A stretch of DNA of 64,000 nt from Billgrantia endophytica (GCF_002879615.1 NZ_PNRF01000013.1:62001-126000); one strand, 5' to 3'; numbered from the stretch's first letter, positions 28,080-47,360 are shown. Notes: generated from the sequence alone by a model not told the origin. Program-made: numbers and translations.

Positions 28080-28529
28080 ATGCTTCGCTGGATTGTCGTC
28101 GCTTTACTGCTACTCTTGGCCAGTTTTCCGGTTCTTGCCGCCGAGTGCGAGGTGGATATTGCTGCCACCGACCAGATGACCTTCGATACCGACGCCATTG
28201 AGATCAGCAAGAGCTGTGACACCTTCACCGTCAACTTGACCCATGAAGGCACCATGCCCGTGACTTCCATGGGACACAATTGGGTATTGGCCAAGGAGAG
28301 CGAGATAAATGATCTCGCTAGCGATGCCGTCGCTGCCGGGGCCGACCAAGGCTACCTGCCGCCCGACGATGAGCGCGTCATCGCCCATACCGATATGATC
28401 GGTGGTGGTGAAAACACCTCGGTCACCTTCGACGTGGCCAAGTTACAAGAAGACGAGGAATACCTCTTCTTCTGCAGCTTCCCCGGTCATTCCATGATGA
28501 TGCGCGGCAGCGTGACTCTGGTCGACTGA
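28080..28529 (+). CDS. azu: Azurin (periplasmic blue copper protein)
   Basis: A 149-residue type I copper electron carrier. A 20-residue signal peptide is followed by the mature sequence AECEVDI. The copper ligands His66, Cys132, His137 and Met141 fall at mature positions 46, 112, 117 and 121, exactly as in Pseudomonas azurin, and Cys23 with Cys46 are the conserved disulfide (mature 3 and 26). It carries electrons in the periplasm, for example to peroxidases or nitrite reductase. It lies as a single gene between pncC and mutS, with a hairpin after it. Confidence 0.97.
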   Translation: MLRWIVVALLLLLASFPVLAAECEVDIAATDQMTFDTDAIEISKSCDTFTVNLTHEGTMPVTSMGHNWVLAKESEINDLASDAVAAGADQGYLPPDDERVIAHTDMIGGGENTSVTFDVAKLQEDEEYLFFCSFPGHSMMMRGSVTLVD

Positions 28530-28552
28530 CCGGCAACCGAATCACCCACTGC

Positions 28553-28576
28553 CAGGGAGCGCCTGGGCGCTCCCTG
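28553..28576 (+). terminator. Probable terminator of the azurin gene
   Basis: CAGGGAGCGCC is followed after two bases by its exact reverse complement. The run after it (ACTTATATC) is only modestly T-rich. Confidence 0.6.
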
Positions 28577-28855
28577 ACTTATATCATCGGACCACCTTCC
28601 CTGCCCCAGTGGCGCGATATCACCTCTCCGGCTTGTGCCGCCTGTCGAAACCGCCCCAGTCGGTTCCCGGCCCACTCCCGACCATGGCATGACACCTCCA
28701 CCGACGCTCCACCAAAAACTCCAGCAGCGGCCACTGACACCGCCGCGCAAAGGCGCGGAGTTTTGCGTAGAATATCGCCTTCGCCTACGGTGCGCTGGGG
28801 CGACCAAGATCACGCCAGCGCATCATCCCAACCGACGCAACACCACGGGATCGCC

Positions 28856-31432
28856 ATGAGCCAGGCCAGCCCTTCTCACACGCCGATGATGCAGCAGTTC
28901 CTGACAATCAAGCGCGAACACCCCGACGTGCTGCTGTTCTACCGCATGGGCGATTTCTACGAGCTCTTCTTCGACGACGCCAAGCGCGCTGCGGCGTTGC
29001 TCGACATCACCCTGACACAGCGCGGCCAGTCGGCGGGTAAACCGATTCCCATGGCCGGCGTCCCCTACCATAGCGCCGAAGGTTACCTCGCCCGCCTGGT
29101 CAAGGCTGGCGAATCGGTGGCGATCTGTGAACAGTTCGGTGACCCGGCCACCAGCAAGGGGCCGGTGGAGCGCAAGGTGGTGCGTATCGTCACCCCCGGC
29201 ACCCTCTATGATGAAGCCCTGCTGGATGCCCGCCGCGACAACCTGCTGGTGGCCTTGCACCCCGTGGGGCACTGCTGGGGGCTGGCCTGGCTGGAGCTCT
29301 CCAGCGGCCGCTTCAGCGTGCTCGAAGTCGAGGGCGAAAGCGAGATGCTGGCCGAACTCCAGCGCCTGGATCCCGCCGAACTGCTGGTTCCGGAGAGCCT
29401 GATTCTGCCGTCCGGCCTGGAAGGCCGCCGGGGCCTGCGCCGCCAGAGCGACTGGCTGTTCGATCTGGAGGGCGCCACCCGCACCCTGTGCGACCAGTTC
29501 CAGAGCCAGGACCTGCGTGGTTTCGGCTGCGCCCACCTCGAGGCGGCCATTACGGCCGCCGGCGTACTGATCGAATATGCCCGGGACACCCAGCGCTCGC
29601 GCCTGCCCCATGTGACCGCCCTGGGTGTCGAGAGCCGCGATGATGCCGTCGTCATCGATGCCGCCAGCCGTCGCAACCTGGAGATCGATACCAATCTCGG
29701 CGGCACCGGCGACAATACCCTGGCCAGCGTGCTCGACACCACCGCAACCGCCATGGGTTCCCGGCTGCTCAAGCGCTGGCTCAACCGTCCACTGCGGGAT
29801 CGTGTCCAAGTACAGAACCGACAGGCGGCGGTGGCCCTGCTGCTCGACCAGGAAGGCTTCGCTGCACCGAGAGACCTGCTAAAGGCCATCGGCGACGTGG
29901 AACGCATTCTGGCCAGGGTAGCGCTTTACAGCGCCCGGCCACGGGACCTTGCCCGGCTGCGTGATGCCCTGCTCGCCCTGCCGGCGCTACAGGGCGAGCT
30001 GGCCACCTTCAGTGGCGGCACCGCCCTGGACGATCTGCAACATCATGTTCGCCCCTACCCCGAGCTGGCCGACACCCTGAGCCGCGGCCTGATGGACAAC
30101 CCTCCGGTGGTGATCCGCGACGGTGGAGTGATCCGCGAGGGGTTCGACGCCGAGCTGGATGAGTACCGCGGCCTTGCCGAGCATGCGGGCGACTATCTGG
30201 TCCAGTTGGAGAGCCGGGAGCGTGAGCGTACCGGCCTGCCCGGCCTCAAGGTCGGCTACAACCGCGTGCATGGCTATTACATCGAGATTCCCCGAGCCCA
30301 GGCCCAGGAGGCACCGGTCGACTATATCCGACGGCAAACCCTGAAGAATGCCGAGCGCTTCATCATCCCCGAGCTCAAGGAGTTCGAGGACAAGGCGCTA
30401 TCGGCCAAATCTCGTGCCCTGGCTCGTGAGAAGCTGCTTTACGAGAGCCTGCTGGACCAGCTCAATACCGAGCTGGACGCACTGCAGGCCACCGGACGTG
30501 CGCTGGCGTCGCTGGATGTATTGGCCACTTTCGCCGAGCGCGCCCGGGCGCTCGACTTCGAGCGCCCTCGGCTGCTCGACACGCCCGGCATCGAGATCCG
30601 TGGTGGACGCCACCCGGTGGTGGAACAGGTCAGCGACGCTCCCTTCGTGCCCAACGATCTCGTCATGGACGATGGGCGAAGAATGCTGATCATTACCGGC
30701 CCCAACATGGGCGGCAAGTCGACCTACATGCGCCAGGCTGCCCTGATCACCCTGCTCGCCCATACCGGTAGTTTCGTACCGGCCGACCATGCCTGCATAG
30801 GGCCCGTAGACCGCATCTTTACCCGGATCGGCTCCAGCGACGACCTTGCCGGCGGTCGCTCCACCTTCATGGTGGAGATGACCGAAACCGCCAGCATCCT
30901 GCACAATGCCACTGAGCAGAGCCTGGTATTGATGGACGAGATCGGGCGTGGCACCAGCACCTTCGATGGCCTGTCCCTGGCCTGGGCCAGTGCCGAGCAC
31001 CTGACCCGCACCCGAGCGTTCACCCTGTTTGCCACCCACTACTTCGAGATGACGGCACTGCCCGAGCAGGCCGAGGGGGTGGCGAACGTGCACCTCACCG
31101 CGGCCGAGCACAAGGACGGCATCGTTTTCATGCACCGGGTAGAGGAAGGTCCGGCCAGCCAGAGCTATGGCCTGCAGGTAGCCCAGCTGGCGGGGGTCCC
31201 ACAGACCGTGATCGTACGAGCACGCGAGAAGCTGGCACAGCTGGAGCAGCAGGAAATCGACCAGGGTAGCCGTGTCCCGGCTCGCACGGATGGCGAGACG
31301 GCGCCCTTGCAGACCGACCTGTTCGCCAGCACGCCGCACCCGCTGCTGGAGGCGCTGTCGGGTCTCGACCCGGATGACCTGACGCCACGCCAGGCACTGG
31401 CACTGCTTTATGAGTGGCGCGAGCGGCTGTAG
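28856..31432 (+). CDS. mutS: DNA mismatch repair protein MutS
   Basis: An 858-residue mismatch sensor. The mismatch-binding [16 protein letters not shown] (Phe-x-Glu) motif is near residue 30, the connector, lever and clamp domains follow, and the ATPase domain carries the Walker [10 protein letters not shown], the ABC signature-type FMVEMTETA and Walker [18 protein letters not shown]. The start at 28856 fits the family; an upstream extension has no homology. It is followed by fdxA, as in Pseudomonas. Confidence 0.98.
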   Translation: MSQASPSHTPMMQQFLTIKREHPDVLLFYRMGDFYELFFDDAKRAAALLDITLTQRGQSAGKPIPMAGVPYHSAEGYLARLVKAGESVAICEQFGDPATSKGPVERKVVRIVTPGTLYDEALLDARRDNLLVALHPVGHCWGLAWLELSSGRFSVLEVEGESEMLAELQRLDPAELLVPESLILPSGLEGRRGLRRQSDWLFDLEGATRTLCDQFQSQDLRGFGCAHLEAAITAAGVLIEYARDTQRSRLPHVTALGVESRDDAVVIDAASRRNLEIDTNLGGTGDNTLASVLDTTATAMGSRLLKRWLNRPLRDRVQVQNRQAAVALLLDQEGFAAPRDLLKAIGDVERILARVALYSARPRDLARLRDALLALPALQGELATFSGGTALDDLQHHVRPYPELADTLSRGLMDNPPVVIRDGGVIREGFDAELDEYRGLAEHAGDYLVQLESRERERTGLPGLKVGYNRVHGYYIEIPRAQAQEAPVDYIRRQTLKNAERFIIPELKEFEDKALSAKSRALAREKLLYESLLDQLNTELDALQATGRALASLDVLATFAERARALDFERPRLLDTPGIEIRGGRHPVVEQVSDAPFVPNDLVMDDGRRMLIITGPNMGGKSTYMRQAALITLLAHTGSFVPADHACIGPVDRIFTRIGSSDDLAGGRSTFMVEMTETASILHNATEQSLVLMDEIGRGTSTFDGLSLAWASAEHLTRTRAFTLFATHYFEMTALPEQAEGVANVHLTAAEHKDGIVFMHRVEEGPASQSYGLQVAQLAGVPQTVIVRAREKLAQLEQQEIDQGSRVPARTDGETAPLQTDLFASTPHPLLEALSGLDPDDLTPRQALALLYEWRERL

Positions 31433-31590
31433 CGGCTTGCCCCGGTCGGAGCGCATGTCTAGAATGAAGCGTTTATCGATTTCAGGCTTCTAAAAAGTCT
31501 ATTTCTTATAACCAGCAGGCCTAAGTGCCTGGCACCCAAATTACCATCACCCGGGCACTGCACACCCCGGCCCCTAGGAGGGAGACAGGC

Positions 31591-31914
31591 ATGACATTTG
31601 TCGTTACCGAGAACTGCATCAAGTGCAAGTACACCGACTGTGTCGAGGTCTGCCCGGTGGACTGCTTCTATGAGGGCCCCAACTTCCTGGTCATCCACCC
31701 GGACGAATGCATTGATTGCGCTCTATGTGAGCCGGAATGCCCAGCCGAGGCCATCTTCTCGGAAGATGAATTGCCGGAAGGACAGGAGGAATTCATCGCC
31801 CTCAATGCCGAGCTGGCCGAGGTCTGGCCGAACATCTCCGAGAAGCAGGACCCGCCGGCCGATGCGGAAGAGTGGGATGGCAAGCCAGGCAAGCGCCAGC
31901 ACCTGGAGCGCTGA
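31591..31914 (+). CDS. fdxA: Seven-iron ferredoxin FdxA
   Basis: A 107-residue ferredoxin of the Azotobacter FdI type. Cys9, Cys17 and Cys50 bind the [3Fe-4S] cluster and Cys21, Cys40, Cys43 and Cys46 the [4Fe-4S] cluster, the same pattern as FdI shifted by one. GGAGGGAGA precedes the ATG at 31591. The exact partner of this common ferredoxin is not known. Confidence 0.97.
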   Translation: MTFVVTENCIKCKYTDCVEVCPVDCFYEGPNFLVIHPDECIDCALCEPECPAEAIFSEDELPEGQEEFIALNAELAEVWPNISEKQDPPADAEEWDGKPGKRQHLER

Positions 31915-31936
31915 GCCGGCCTGGATTCGGCACGCA

Positions 31937-31958
31937 AATCGCCGAATATCCGGCGATT
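31937..31958 (+). terminator. Hairpin after fdxA
   Basis: AATCGCCG and CGGCGATT pair around a 6-base loop, 22 bp after the fdxA stop. There is no T run, so confidence is modest. Confidence 0.4.
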
Positions 31959-31973
31959 CCACGAATGATACGC

Positions 31974-31996
31974 AAAAAGGCGACCCTAAGGTCGCC
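31974..31996 (-). terminator. Minus-strand rho-independent terminator
   Basis: Read on the minus strand, GGCGACC pairs with GGTCGCC around a 4-base loop and is followed by TTTTT. It could stop any eno transcript that passes the hairpin at 32254-32284. Confidence 0.6.
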
Positions 31997-32253
31997 CGTT
32001 CCCAGCCGTCCCTGGACGGATCCTTCCGTCCTGTCTCCTGTGGCAACTTCCCTGCCCGGAAGCAACTTCCTGTTACACCGGGCGCACCACCTGTAATGCA
32101 TCCCGTTGCATCCTGCCGGAGAGCTCTCCCGCTCTCCCTTGTCCCACCTGTATTGTGGCATTTCCGGCCTGGGACGCAAACGGCGCAAAGCATTAGACCG
32201 TTCTTGACCCAAGCTGAGCCGCCAAAAAAAATACTCGCAAAAACAACACTATT

Positions 32254-32284
32254 AAAAAAGGCCGACGCGATTGACGCCAGCCTT
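32254..32284 (-). terminator. Likely terminator of the pyrG-kdsA-eno operon
   Basis: On the minus strand AAGGC...GCCTT closes an imperfect hairpin with an inner GCG/CGC pair, followed by a run of T. It lies about 105 bp past the eno stop. Confidence 0.5.
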
Positions 32285-32388
32285 CCTGCTATGAATCAAG
32301 CTTGGAACGTCGCTTTTTTGTAGGCAATTTCCTACGTGGATAGTCGGCGATATCGCCGCTTCAACGGTAAAACATCGGCTCGAAAAAA

Positions 32389-36285
<3,897 letters not shown>

Positions 36286-36392
36286 TCATGAGGCTCGGCA
36301 GAAAGCCGCGCCGGGATGGGACGACAGAGTAGCAGATTACGACCAATGGCTCAATTTCGGCCGACTCGGCAACCTTGAGCGCGGCTTGATCG

Positions 36393-36492
36393 GGGACAGG
36401 CCGAAGCGAGGGTCTTTTTTCAGGGATGGAAAAAGTAGCGCCCATGGACGGGTTCACAGCGCCCCCGCAGAGGCCTGTCGCCGGAAAAGCCG
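36393..36492. repeat. 100-bp intergenic element, copy 1
   Basis: Near-identical to the copy at 36515-36614, with about four differences at a 122-bp offset. It is bounded by the perfect inverted pair GACAGGCC (36395-36402) and GGCCTGTC (36472-36479) and contains an inner hairpin (CTTTTTTCA with TGGAAAAAG). It lies in the gap between pyrG and the end of gltD. Confidence 0.8.
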
Positions 36493-36514
36493 GACTTCAT
36501 GCCTAGCGGCGCCG

Positions 36515-36614
36515 GGGGCAGGCCGAAGCGGGGGTCTTTTTCCAGGGATGGAAAAAGTAGCGCCCACGGACGGGTTCACAGCGCCCCCGCAGAGGCCTGT
36601 CGCCGGAAAAGCCG
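36515..36614. repeat. 100-bp intergenic element, copy 2
   Basis: The second copy of the element. Here the inner hairpin is perfect: CTTTTTCCA, four bases, TGGAAAAAG. Since gltD reads toward it on the minus strand, this hairpin may also serve as its terminator. The element looks like a REP- or BIME-type palindromic repeat. Confidence 0.8.
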
Positions 36615-36659
36615 CGGGGGCAAAGCCACCGAAGCCGGCAGCCTCGACCCGTCGTGGTC

Positions 36660-38105
<1,446 letters not shown>

Positions 38106-41100
38106 TTACTCGGGGCGCCTACGGGATTCGTCGAGCAGGCTGCCCAGGCTTGCCGCCTTGGGCTTCACCAGCCAGAAGTGACGAACGAAGTCGCTGAAAT
38201 CATCGAGAATCGCGCGCCCTCGGGCAGAGCCGGTTTCGGCAACGAACTCCTCGATGACTTCCCTCAAATGCCGCCGGTAGGCCTCCATGGCCTCGGTATT
38301 CACCCGGTGGATCTCCACCAGTTCATGGTTGTAGCGGTCGACGAAGGAGCGATCCTCGTCGAGTACGTAAGCGAAGCCGCCCGTCATGCCCGCACCGAAA
38401 TTGACGCCGGTCTCGCCGAGCACGCAGACCTGGCCGCCGGTCATGTACTCGCAGCAGTGGTCGCCGGCCCCTTCGATGACCGCATGGGCGCCGGAATTGC
38501 GCACCCCGAAGCGCTCACCGGCGGTACCGGAGGCGAACAGCCTGCCGCCCGTGGCGCCATACAGACAGGTATTGCCGATAATGGCCGTCTCGTGGCTGGC
38601 GAAGCGGCTGTCTCGCGGCGGCACGATGACCACCTTGCCGCCGTTCATGCCCTTGCCCACGTAGTCGTTGGCATCGCCCTCCAGATAGAGATGCAGCCCA
38701 CGCGCGTTCCAGACACCGAAGCTCTGGCCGGCCACCCCCTCGAAGCGCAGGGTGATGGGCGCATCCTCGAGCCCCGCCTCACCATACCGCTTGGCAATGG
38801 CCCCGGAACTGAGCGCCGGCACCGAGCGATCACAGTTGGTAATGCGGAAGGCGAACTCGCCGCCGGACTTCTGCTCGATGGCATCGGTCAACGCCGTCAG
38901 CACCTCCTGGTTCTTGGCACCCGGATCATGGGGCACGTTGCGCCGGACCTGACAGAACTGCGGCGCATCGGCCGGTACGAAGTCGTTTGCCAGCAGTGGC
39001 GTCAGGTCGAGCTTGCGCTGGGAAGCGGTGTCGCCCTCCAGTACCTCGAGCAGATCGGTGCGGCCGATCAGGTCGGTGAGCTGACGCACCCCGAGCATGG
39101 CCATCAGTTCGCGCACCTCCTCGGCAATGAAGCGGAAGTAGTTCTTGACCATGTCCACGGTGCCGCGGAAATGCTCGTCACGCAGGTACTGATGCTGGGT
39201 GGCGACCCCGGTCGCGCAGTTGTTGAGATGGCAGATCCGCAGATACTTGCAGCCCAGCGCCACCATCGGGGCGGTACCGAAACCGAAGCTTTCGGCACCG
39301 AGGATGGCCGCCTTGATCACATCGAGGCCGGTCTTGAGGCCGCCGTCGGTCTGCAGGCGAATCTTGTCACGCAGCCCGTTGATGCGCAGCGCCTGATGCA
39401 CCTCGGGCAGGCCCAGCTCCCACGGGCTGCCGGCGTGCTTGATCGAGGTCAGCGGGCTTGCCGCGGTGCCGCCGTCATAGCCGGACACGGTGATGAGATC
39501 GGCATAGGCCTTGGCCACGCCGGTGGCGATGGTGCCGATGCCGGGCTCGGATACCAGCTTCACCGAAACCTGCGCCTCCGGATTGACCTGCTTGAGGTCG
39601 AAAATCAGCTGCGCCAGATCCTCGATGGAGTAGATGTCATGGTGCGGCGGCGGCGAGATCAGAGTCACGCCGGGCACCGAATAGCGCAGCCGGGCGATCA
39701 GGTCGTTGACCTTGCCACCGGGCAGTTGGCCTCCCTCGCCGGGCTTGGCGCCCTGGGCCACCTTGATCTGCAGCACCTCGGCGTTGACCAGATAGGCCGG
39801 CGTGACGCCGAAGCGGCCCGACGCGATCTGCTTTATCTTGGAGGAGCGAATGGTGCCGTAGCGTGCCGGGTCCTCTCCACCCTCGCCGGAGTTCGACCGC
39901 CCACCGGCCTCGTTCATGGCCTGGGCCAAGGCTTCGTGGGCCTCGGGCGACAGGGCGCCCAGCGACATGCCGGCACTGTCGAAGCGCGGAATCAGATCCT
40001 CGACCGACTCCACCTCCTCCAGGGAAAGCGGTGTCTCGGCGAGCTTCAACCCCAGCAGGTCACGCAGGGTGGCGGCCGGACGCTCATTGACCAGGGCAGC
40101 AAACGTCTTCCACTTGGTGTAGTCACCCTCTTGCACGGCCTCCTGCAGCGCCTTGATCACGTCCGGGTTATAGGCGTGATACTCATGGTCGTGGACATAC
40201 TTCATCAGCCCACCCTGAGAGATGCCCTTGCGCGGCGTCCAGGCATCCCGCGCCAGCAGTTCCTGCTGCAGCTGCAGCTCGGCGAAGCCGGCTCCTTCGA
40301 TACGCGAGGCCATGCCGGTGAAGCACAGCTCCATCACCTCGGAGGAAAGACCCACGGCCTCGAACAACTGGGAACCGCGATAGGAGGCCAGCGTCGAGAT
40401 ACCCATCTTGGAGAGAATCTTGTAGAGGCCCTTCTGCAGCCCCTTGCGGTAGTTCTCACGGGCATCCGCCGGGTTGCCGGTCAGTTCCCCGGTGCGGTGC
40501 ATGTCGGCCATCACCTGGTAGACCAGCCACGGAAAGACCGCGGTGGCGCCCACGCCGAACAGCACGGCCATCTGGTGAGCGTCCCGGGCATAGCCGGTTT
40601 CCACCACCAGGTTGACCCGTGGGCGCAGCGCCAGCCGGGCCAGATGATGATGGACCGCACCAACGGCCAGCGCCGCGTGAATGGGCAGTTGGCCCTTTTC
40701 GAGATGGGCGTCGGAGAGCACCAGCAGGACCTTGCCTTCACGCGTGGCGGCTTCGGCAGCTCGACACAACTCGACCAACGCCGCCTTGAGGCCGATCCGC
40801 TCGGGATCGTACCCCAGGCTCAGCGTGTGGCTGGTGAAAGCCGGGTCGTCCTGATCGAGCAGCGCCGCGAACTTGCGCGGCGACAGGACCGGGGTGGTCA
40901 GGATGATCCGGTGGGCATGCAGGGGCGTGGCCTTGAACACATTGAGTTCGGGCCCGATACAGGTTTCCAGCGACATCACGATCGCTTCGCGAAGCGGATC
41001 GATGGCCGGGTTGGTGACCTGGGCAAACTTCTGCCGGAAGTAGTCGGTCAGCAGGCGGTGCTTGCGCGACAGCACCGCCATGGGCGTATCGTCGCCCATG

Positions 41101-42557
41101 GAGCCCACCGCCTCCTGGCCGCTTTCACCCAGCGGCCGCAGCACCTGATCTCGCTCCTCGAAGCTGACATGGAACATCTTCTGCCAGGTCTTGACCGCCT
41201 CGTGATCCATGTTCTGGAAGCTGGCCAGCTCGGTCAGGGCCGATTCCAGATAGTGAGCCTCCTCCTTGAGCCAGCGCTTGTAGGGATAGGCCGACTTGAG
41301 GCGAGCGTCGATATCCTCGGTATGCAGCACCTCGCCGGTCTGGGTATCCACGGCCAGAATCTGACCCGGGCCGACGCGCCCCTTGGCCACCACGTCCTCC
41401 GGCTTGTAGTCGTAAGTACCGATCTCGGAGGCCAGGGTGATATAGCCGTTCTTGGTGATGACCCAGCGGGCCGGCCGCAGGCCGTTGCGGTCCAGCATGC
41501 AGACCGCCTGACGACCATCGGTCATGACCACCCCTGCGGGGCCATCCCACGGCTCCATATGCATGGAGTTGTATTCGTAGAAGGCACGGAGCTCGCCCCC
41601 CATGGTTTCCACATTCTGCCAGGCCGGTGGCACCATCATGCGCACGGCACGGTGCAGCTCCATGCCGCCCATCAGCAGCACCTCGAGCATGTTGTCCATG
41701 CTCGACGAGTCGGATCCAACGGTATTGACGATCTCGTCCAGCTCGGCGATGTCGGGCAACCGCTCGTTGACGAAGTTTTCCTTGCGCGAGTTGGCCCAGC
41801 CGCGATTGGCCTCGATGGTGTTGATCTCGCCGTTGTGCGCCAGCAACCGGAAAGGCTGAGCAAGCGGCCAGCGCGGGGCGGTATTGGTGGAGAAGCGCTG
41901 GTGGAAGACGCAGATGGCCGTTTCCAGACGCTTGTCGCTCAGGTCATGATAGAACGCCGGCAGATCCACCGGCATCACCAGGCCCTTGTAGGAGACCACC
42001 TGCGAGGAGAGCGAGCAGACATAGAAATCCTGCTCGTCACGCAACATCTGCTCGGCACGGCGCCGCGCCATGAACAGGTCGACGTCGAAACGCTCGGGGT
42101 CGCTCAACTTGCCGGGCTCGACGAACAGGTGCCGTATGCGCGGCAGGCACTCCAGCGCCATGGGGCCGCAGAACGCGGGGTCTACCGGCACGTCGCGCCA
42201 GCCACGGATGACCAGGCCACAGGCACGCAACTCTCCCTCCAGCACACCTCGCGCACGGGCCTCTCCAGCATCATCATCGGGCAGGAAGATGACACCGACG
42301 GCAAAGCGTTCACCCAGGGAGACATCCAGGGCCTCGGTGGCGACTTCCCGCATGAACTCATCGGGCATTTTCAGCAGAAGGCCACATCCATCGCCGGTCT
42401 TGCCATCGGCCGCGATGCCACCGCGATGGGTCATGCAGGTCAGGGATTCAATGGCGGTACGAAGCAGGTCATGGCTGGCCTGCCCCTCCATGTGGGCGAT
42501 CAGCCCGAACCCACAGTTGTCACGGAACTCGCCTGGGTGATGAAGGCCTCTGTTCAT
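38106..42557 (-). CDS. gltB: Glutamate synthase (NADPH) large subunit
   Basis: A 1483-residue enzyme that makes two glutamates from glutamine and 2-oxoglutarate. A 14-residue propeptide precedes the nucleophile Cys15 ([14 protein letters not shown]) of the N-terminal glutaminase domain. The central domain and the FMN-binding synthase domain follow, with [3Fe-4S] cysteines in [14 protein letters not shown], and the C-terminal beta-helix domain ends the protein. GAGG precedes the ATG. In a halophile, glutamate is both a nitrogen hub and a compatible solute. Confidence 0.98.
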   Translation of the reverse strand: MNRGLHHPGEFRDNCGFGLIAHMEGQASHDLLRTAIESLTCMTHRGGIAADGKTGDGCGLLLKMPDEFMREVATEALDVSLGERFAVGVIFLPDDDAGEARARGVLEGELRACGLVIRGWRDVPVDPAFCGPMALECLPRIRHLFVEPGKLSDPERFDVDLFMARRRAEQMLRDEQDFYVCSLSSQVVSYKGLVMPVDLPAFYHDLSDKRLETAICVFHQRFSTNTAPRWPLAQPFRLLAHNGEINTIEANRGWANSRKENFVNERLPDIAELDEIVNTVGSDSSSMDNMLEVLLMGGMELHRAVRMMVPPAWQNVETMGGELRAFYEYNSMHMEPWDGPAGVVMTDGRQAVCMLDRNGLRPARWVITKNGYITLASEIGTYDYKPEDVVAKGRVGPGQILAVDTQTGEVLHTEDIDARLKSAYPYKRWLKEEAHYLESALTELASFQNMDHEAVKTWQKMFHVSFEERDQVLRPLGESGQEAVGSMGDDTPMAVLSRKHRLLTDYFRQKFAQVTNPAIDPLREAIVMSLETCIGPELNVFKATPLHAHRIILTTPVLSPRKFAALLDQDDPAFTSHTLSLGYDPERIGLKAALVELCRAAEAATREGKVLLVLSDAHLEKGQLPIHAALAVGAVHHHLARLALRPRVNLVVETGYARDAHQMAVLFGVGATAVFPWLVYQVMADMHRTGELTGNPADARENYRKGLQKGLYKILSKMGISTLASYRGSQLFEAVGLSSEVMELCFTGMASRIEGAGFAELQLQQELLARDAWTPRKGISQGGLMKYVHDHEYHAYNPDVIKALQEAVQEGDYTKWKTFAALVNERPAATLRDLLGLKLAETPLSLEEVESVEDLIPRFDSAGMSLGALSPEAHEALAQAMNEAGGRSNSGEGGEDPARYGTIRSSKIKQIASGRFGVTPAYLVNAEVLQIKVAQGAKPGEGGQLPGGKVNDLIARLRYSVPGVTLISPPPHHDIYSIEDLAQLIFDLKQVNPEAQVSVKLVSEPGIGTIATGVAKAYADLITVSGYDGGTAASPLTSIKHAGSPWELGLPEVHQALRINGLRDKIRLQTDGGLKTGLDVIKAAILGAESFGFGTAPMVALGCKYLRICHLNNCATGVATQHQYLRDEHFRGTVDMVKNYFRFIAEEVRELMAMLGVRQLTDLIGRTDLLEVLEGDTASQRKLDLTPLLANDFVPADAPQFCQVRRNVPHDPGAKNQEVLTALTDAIEQKSGGEFAFRITNCDRSVPALSSGAIAKRYGEAGLEDAPITLRFEGVAGQSFGVWNARGLHLYLEGDANDYVGKGMNGGKVVIVPPRDSRFASHETAIIGNTCLYGATGGRLFASGTAGERFGVRNSGAHAVIEGAGDHCCEYMTGGQVCVLGETGVNFGAGMTGGFAYVLDEDRSFVDRYNHELVEIHRVNTEAMEAYRRHLREVIEEFVAETGSARGRAILDDFSDFVRHFWLVKPKAASLGSLLDESRRRPE

Positions 42558-43093
42558 GGGCGTGCCTCAAAAAAATACTATTGACCTAACAGCAGAAAAT
42601 TTATATCTTATCCGGTTTTTTTATTTTTTATTAGGCCTGTAGTGGCCAGCTGCTGTCGCGAATAAAGGACGCCTAGCATAGACACCCACGGACACGACAC
42701 GCAATTACCTGCCCCTCCCACGCCTCAAAAATTCCCGTCAAATCCGCAACTTGCCATACGCCTCGGCAGGAAAAAAACCAGCAGTTCAATGACTTGCGCT
42801 GGCCATAAACGATTTTCAAACGACCATTGATGGATGCTAGACTTTAGTCTAATGCCTGCCGAAATCATCATGCCGATATGGCATGAGGCATGCTGATTTA
42901 TGGAATCCAGGCATCCAGGCTGCTCAACAGCACCAGCGAACTGGGCGGGATCATCAACATGGTGTGTAAGCGTCCCGGCGATACCCTTCACGGTGAGCCA
43001 AGGACGCAACTTCTACGCGGCGGGCGGACTGGAGCAGTCACCGAGGCCGGGCAAGGAGGGTGGCGAGCGGGCGCGGCGGGCCGCCTTGTCCGC
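42558..43093. other. 536-bp gap between gltB and trpA with a decayed gene
   Basis: The first 300 bp are A+T-rich and should carry the gltB promoter region. A fragment of a TonB receptor gene lies at about 42890-43020 on the plus strand. No intact gene is supported. Confidence 0.5.
42890..43024 (+). pseudogene. TonB-dependent receptor plug-domain remnant
   Basis: The plus-strand frame encodes ASRLLNSTSELGGIINMV followed by CKRPGDTLHGE, which resembles the plug segment of TonB-dependent siderophore receptors (typically a Gly-rich GGxINxVxKRP pattern). Nothing recognisable precedes it, and the likeness ends by about 43020, where the trpA end begins on the other strand. It is a fragment left by deletion. 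Confidence 0.6.
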
Positions 43094-45144
<2,051 letters not shown>

Positions 45145-45226
45145 CTATGCCGTCATTCTTACCCCTGGCCACCATTCGGAAAAGCGATTAGATTGCCATG
45201 ACCTGTCAGAAAAACTCACGGATATC

Positions 45227-46135
45227 ATGAGCCGAGACCTGCCGTCGCTGAATGCCCTGCGTGCCTTCGAAGCCGCCGCCCGCCTACAGAGCGTGAGCCA
45301 TGCGGCGGCCGAACTGCATGTTACCCATGGCGCCGTGAGCCGCCAGATTCGTGCCTTGGAGGAACAGCTTGGCGTGACTCTGTTCGACAAGGATGGCCGC
45401 GGCGTGAAACTCACCACTGCCGGTCTGCGCCTGCGCGACGTGGCCTCCGAGGCCTTCGAACGGCTGCGCGGCGCTTGCGCCGACCTGCGTCGCGAGGCCG
45501 AAGATCGGCCGTTCGTGCTGGGCTGCCCTGGCAGCCTGCTGGCGCGCTGGTTCATCCCGCGCCTGGATCGACTCAACCGTGAGCTGCCGGAGCTGCGCCT
45601 GCAACTGTCGGCCAGCGAGGGTGAGCTGGACCCGCGCCGACCGGGGGTGGACGCCTCCCTGCTGTTCGCCGAGCCGCCCTGGCCGACGGACATGGAGGTC
45701 CTCGAACTGGCCACGGAATGCATTGGTCCGGTGGTCAGTCCCCACTGTCCCGTTTTCGACGCCGTGCGCAATGTCGAGCCCGCGGTGCTGCTGAAGCTGC
45801 CTGTACTGCACACCATGTCGCGTCCGCAGGCCTGGCCGCAGTGGCTACGGGCGCAAGGGCTGGAAACGCACGACCTGCACCTCAGTCAGGGCTTCGAACA
45901 TCTCTACTTCCTGCTGGAAGCCGCCACCGCCGGCCTCGGTGTCGCCATCGCCCCCAAGACGCTGGTGGCCGGCGACCTCGCCGCCGGCCGCCTGGTGGCG
46001 CCTTGGGGCTTCGTGGAAACCGACGCGCGCCTGGCGCTCTGGGTGCCTCGCAGGCACGGCGACCCTCGCGCCGAGCGCCTGGCCGGCTGGTTGCGCGGCC
46101 AGTTGCAGGCGAGACGAGTGGAACATGCTTCTTGA
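45227..46135 (+). CDS. trpI: LysR-family regulator, probable activator of trpBA (TrpI-like)
   Basis: A 302-residue LysR regulator. The N-terminal winged helix (4-62) contains [34 protein letters not shown], close to GcvA/TrpI proteins, and a periplasmic-binding-type effector domain follows. It starts 106 bp from the divergent trpB start. In pseudomonads TrpI activates trpBA when indoleglycerol phosphate accumulates; the same role here is inferred from position. Confidence 0.85.
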   Translation: MSRDLPSLNALRAFEAAARLQSVSHAAAELHVTHGAVSRQIRALEEQLGVTLFDKDGRGVKLTTAGLRLRDVASEAFERLRGACADLRREAEDRPFVLGCPGSLLARWFIPRLDRLNRELPELRLQLSASEGELDPRRPGVDASLLFAEPPWPTDMEVLELATECIGPVVSPHCPVFDAVRNVEPAVLLKLPVLHTMSRPQAWPQWLRAQGLETHDLHLSQGFEHLYFLLEAATAGLGVAIAPKTLVAGDLAAGRLVAPWGFVETDARLALWVPRRHGDPRAERLAGWLRGQLQARRVEHAS

Positions 46136-46145
46136 ATTCGCCGTC

Positions 46146-46170
46146 ATGTTGCGCAAGAACCGCGCAACAT
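46146..46170. terminator. Hairpin between convergent trpI and aroB
   Basis: ATGTTGCG and CGCAACAT pair around a 9-base loop, 10 bp after the trpI stop. No strong T run follows. Confidence 0.45.
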
Positions 46171-46187
46171 GAAAAGCGCAGACGCAG

Positions 46188-46208
46188 ACGCCCGCACAAG
46201 GCGGGCGT
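46188..46208. terminator. GC-rich hairpin, probable shared terminator of trpI and aroB
   Basis: ACGCCCGC and GCGGGCGT form a perfect 8-bp stem around ACAAG. It lies between the two convergent genes. Confidence 0.55.
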
Positions 46209-46242
46209 TGCCTGGCATCAAAATGCCGGGGACAGAGAAAAA

Positions 46243-47355
46243 TCAGCAGCGGGGAAACGTGTCCAGCAGCTCTTCCAACAGCGCTGGCGGCGTCTCGTCA
46301 TGGACACGGGCATCGCCCAGGCGACGAAGCAGGATCAGGCGCAGGCGGCTGTCGATATTCTTCTTGTCCAGCCGCATGAGGTCGAGGAAGGCTTTCACAT
46401 CCATCTCGCCGGGCGCCGTCAGCGGCAGGCCGGCTTCCTCTATCAGGCGCCTTGCACGCGCCACGTCGGCATCGGACAGCCAGCCCAGACGGTGAGACAG
46501 CTCGGCGGCCATCAGCATGCCGGCTCCCACGGCTTCGCCATGCAGCCAATTGCCGTAACCCTGGTGCGCCTCGATGGCATGACCGAAGGTATGCCCCAGG
46601 TTGAGCAAGGCCCGCACCCCCTGCTCGGTTTCATCCTCGGCAACGATCTCGGCCTTGATGGCACAGCTGCGTTCGATGGCCTGTGTCAGCGCTGCGGCAT
46701 CGAGCTCGCGCAAGGTGGGTATTTCGGCCTCCAGCCAGGCCAGGAAGCCGGCATCTCGGATCAGGCCGTACTTGATCACCTCGGCAAGCCCCGCCGACAG
46801 CTCACGTGGCGGCAGGGTCGCCAGGGTATCCGTATCGATCAAGACCGCACGCGGCTGCCAGAAGGCACCGATCATGTTCTTGCCTCGGGGATGGTTCACC
46901 CCGGTCTTGCCGCCCACCGAGGAGTCGACCTGGGAAAGCAGGGTGGTCGGCACCTGGATGAAGGCGACTCCACGCTGATAGCAGGCGGCCGCGAAACCCA
47001 CCATGTCACCGATGACGCCTCCGCCGAGGGCGATCAGCGTACAGCGACGATTGAAACCGGCCTCGAGCAGCGCATCCCAGATGCGGCTGACGTGCTCCAG
47101 CGTCTTGGTGGCCTCCCCGTCGGGCAGCACCAGTTCGCGAACCTCCAGCCCCTCGGGCAACCCTTCCCTCAAGCGCGCGAGATAGAGCGGGGCCACCGTC
47201 TCGTTGGTGACGACCAGTACCTGCCGCCCCGCCAGATGGGGTGCGATCCACCGAGAATCGCCCAACAGGCCGGGGCCGATATGAATGGGGTAGCTACGCT
47301 CGCCCAGCGAGACCTGAAGGCTGCGCATGGCGTCTTGGCATTCACTAGTGGACAT
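46243..47355 (-). CDS. aroB: 3-dehydroquinate synthase
   Basis: A 370-residue NAD- and metal-dependent enzyme, the second step of the shikimate pathway. Motifs are the NAD-binding [49 protein letters not shown], and the metal-binding [11 protein letters not shown]. The ATG at 47355 starts 5 bp after the aroK stop; the ATG at 47328 would start at the conserved MRSLQVSLG and is an equally possible choice, as neither has a clear ribosome site. Confidence 0.95.
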   Translation of the reverse strand: MSTSECQDAMRSLQVSLGERSYPIHIGPGLLGDSRWIAPHLAGRQVLVVTNETVAPLYLARLREGLPEGLEVRELVLPDGEATKTLEHVSRIWDALLEAGFNRRCTLIALGGGVIGDMVGFAAACYQRGVAFIQVPTTLLSQVDSSVGGKTGVNHPRGKNMIGAFWQPRAVLIDTDTLATLPPRELSAGLAEVIKYGLIRDAGFLAWLEAEIPTLRELDAAALTQAIERSCAIKAEIVAEDETEQGVRALLNLGHTFGHAIEAHQGYGNWLHGEAVGAGMLMAAELSHRLGWLSDADVARARRLIEEAGLPLTAPGEMDVKAFLDLMRLDKKNIDSRLRLILLRRLGDARVHDETPPALLEELLDTFPRC

Positions 47356-47360
47356 GGGAT

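Larger units (their letters stand above)
31915..32388. other. 474-bp non-coding gap between fdxA and eno
   Basis: Convergent intergenic DNA with no supported gene. It contains a hairpin AATCGCCG/CGGCGATT at 31937-31958, a minus-strand terminator at 31974-31996, an A+T-rich stretch at about 32220-32260 and a further minus-strand terminator-like hairpin at 32254-32284. Confidence 0.5.

Noticed and set aside
31598..32323. A 241-codon frame running through fdxA and the following gap
   Set aside because: It is out of frame with fdxA and continues into A+T-rich terminator sequence with no protein-like pattern.
42725..43009. A 94-codon minus-strand frame upstream of gltB
   Set aside because: It lacks a ribosome site, matches nothing recognisable and overlaps the TonB-receptor remnant.
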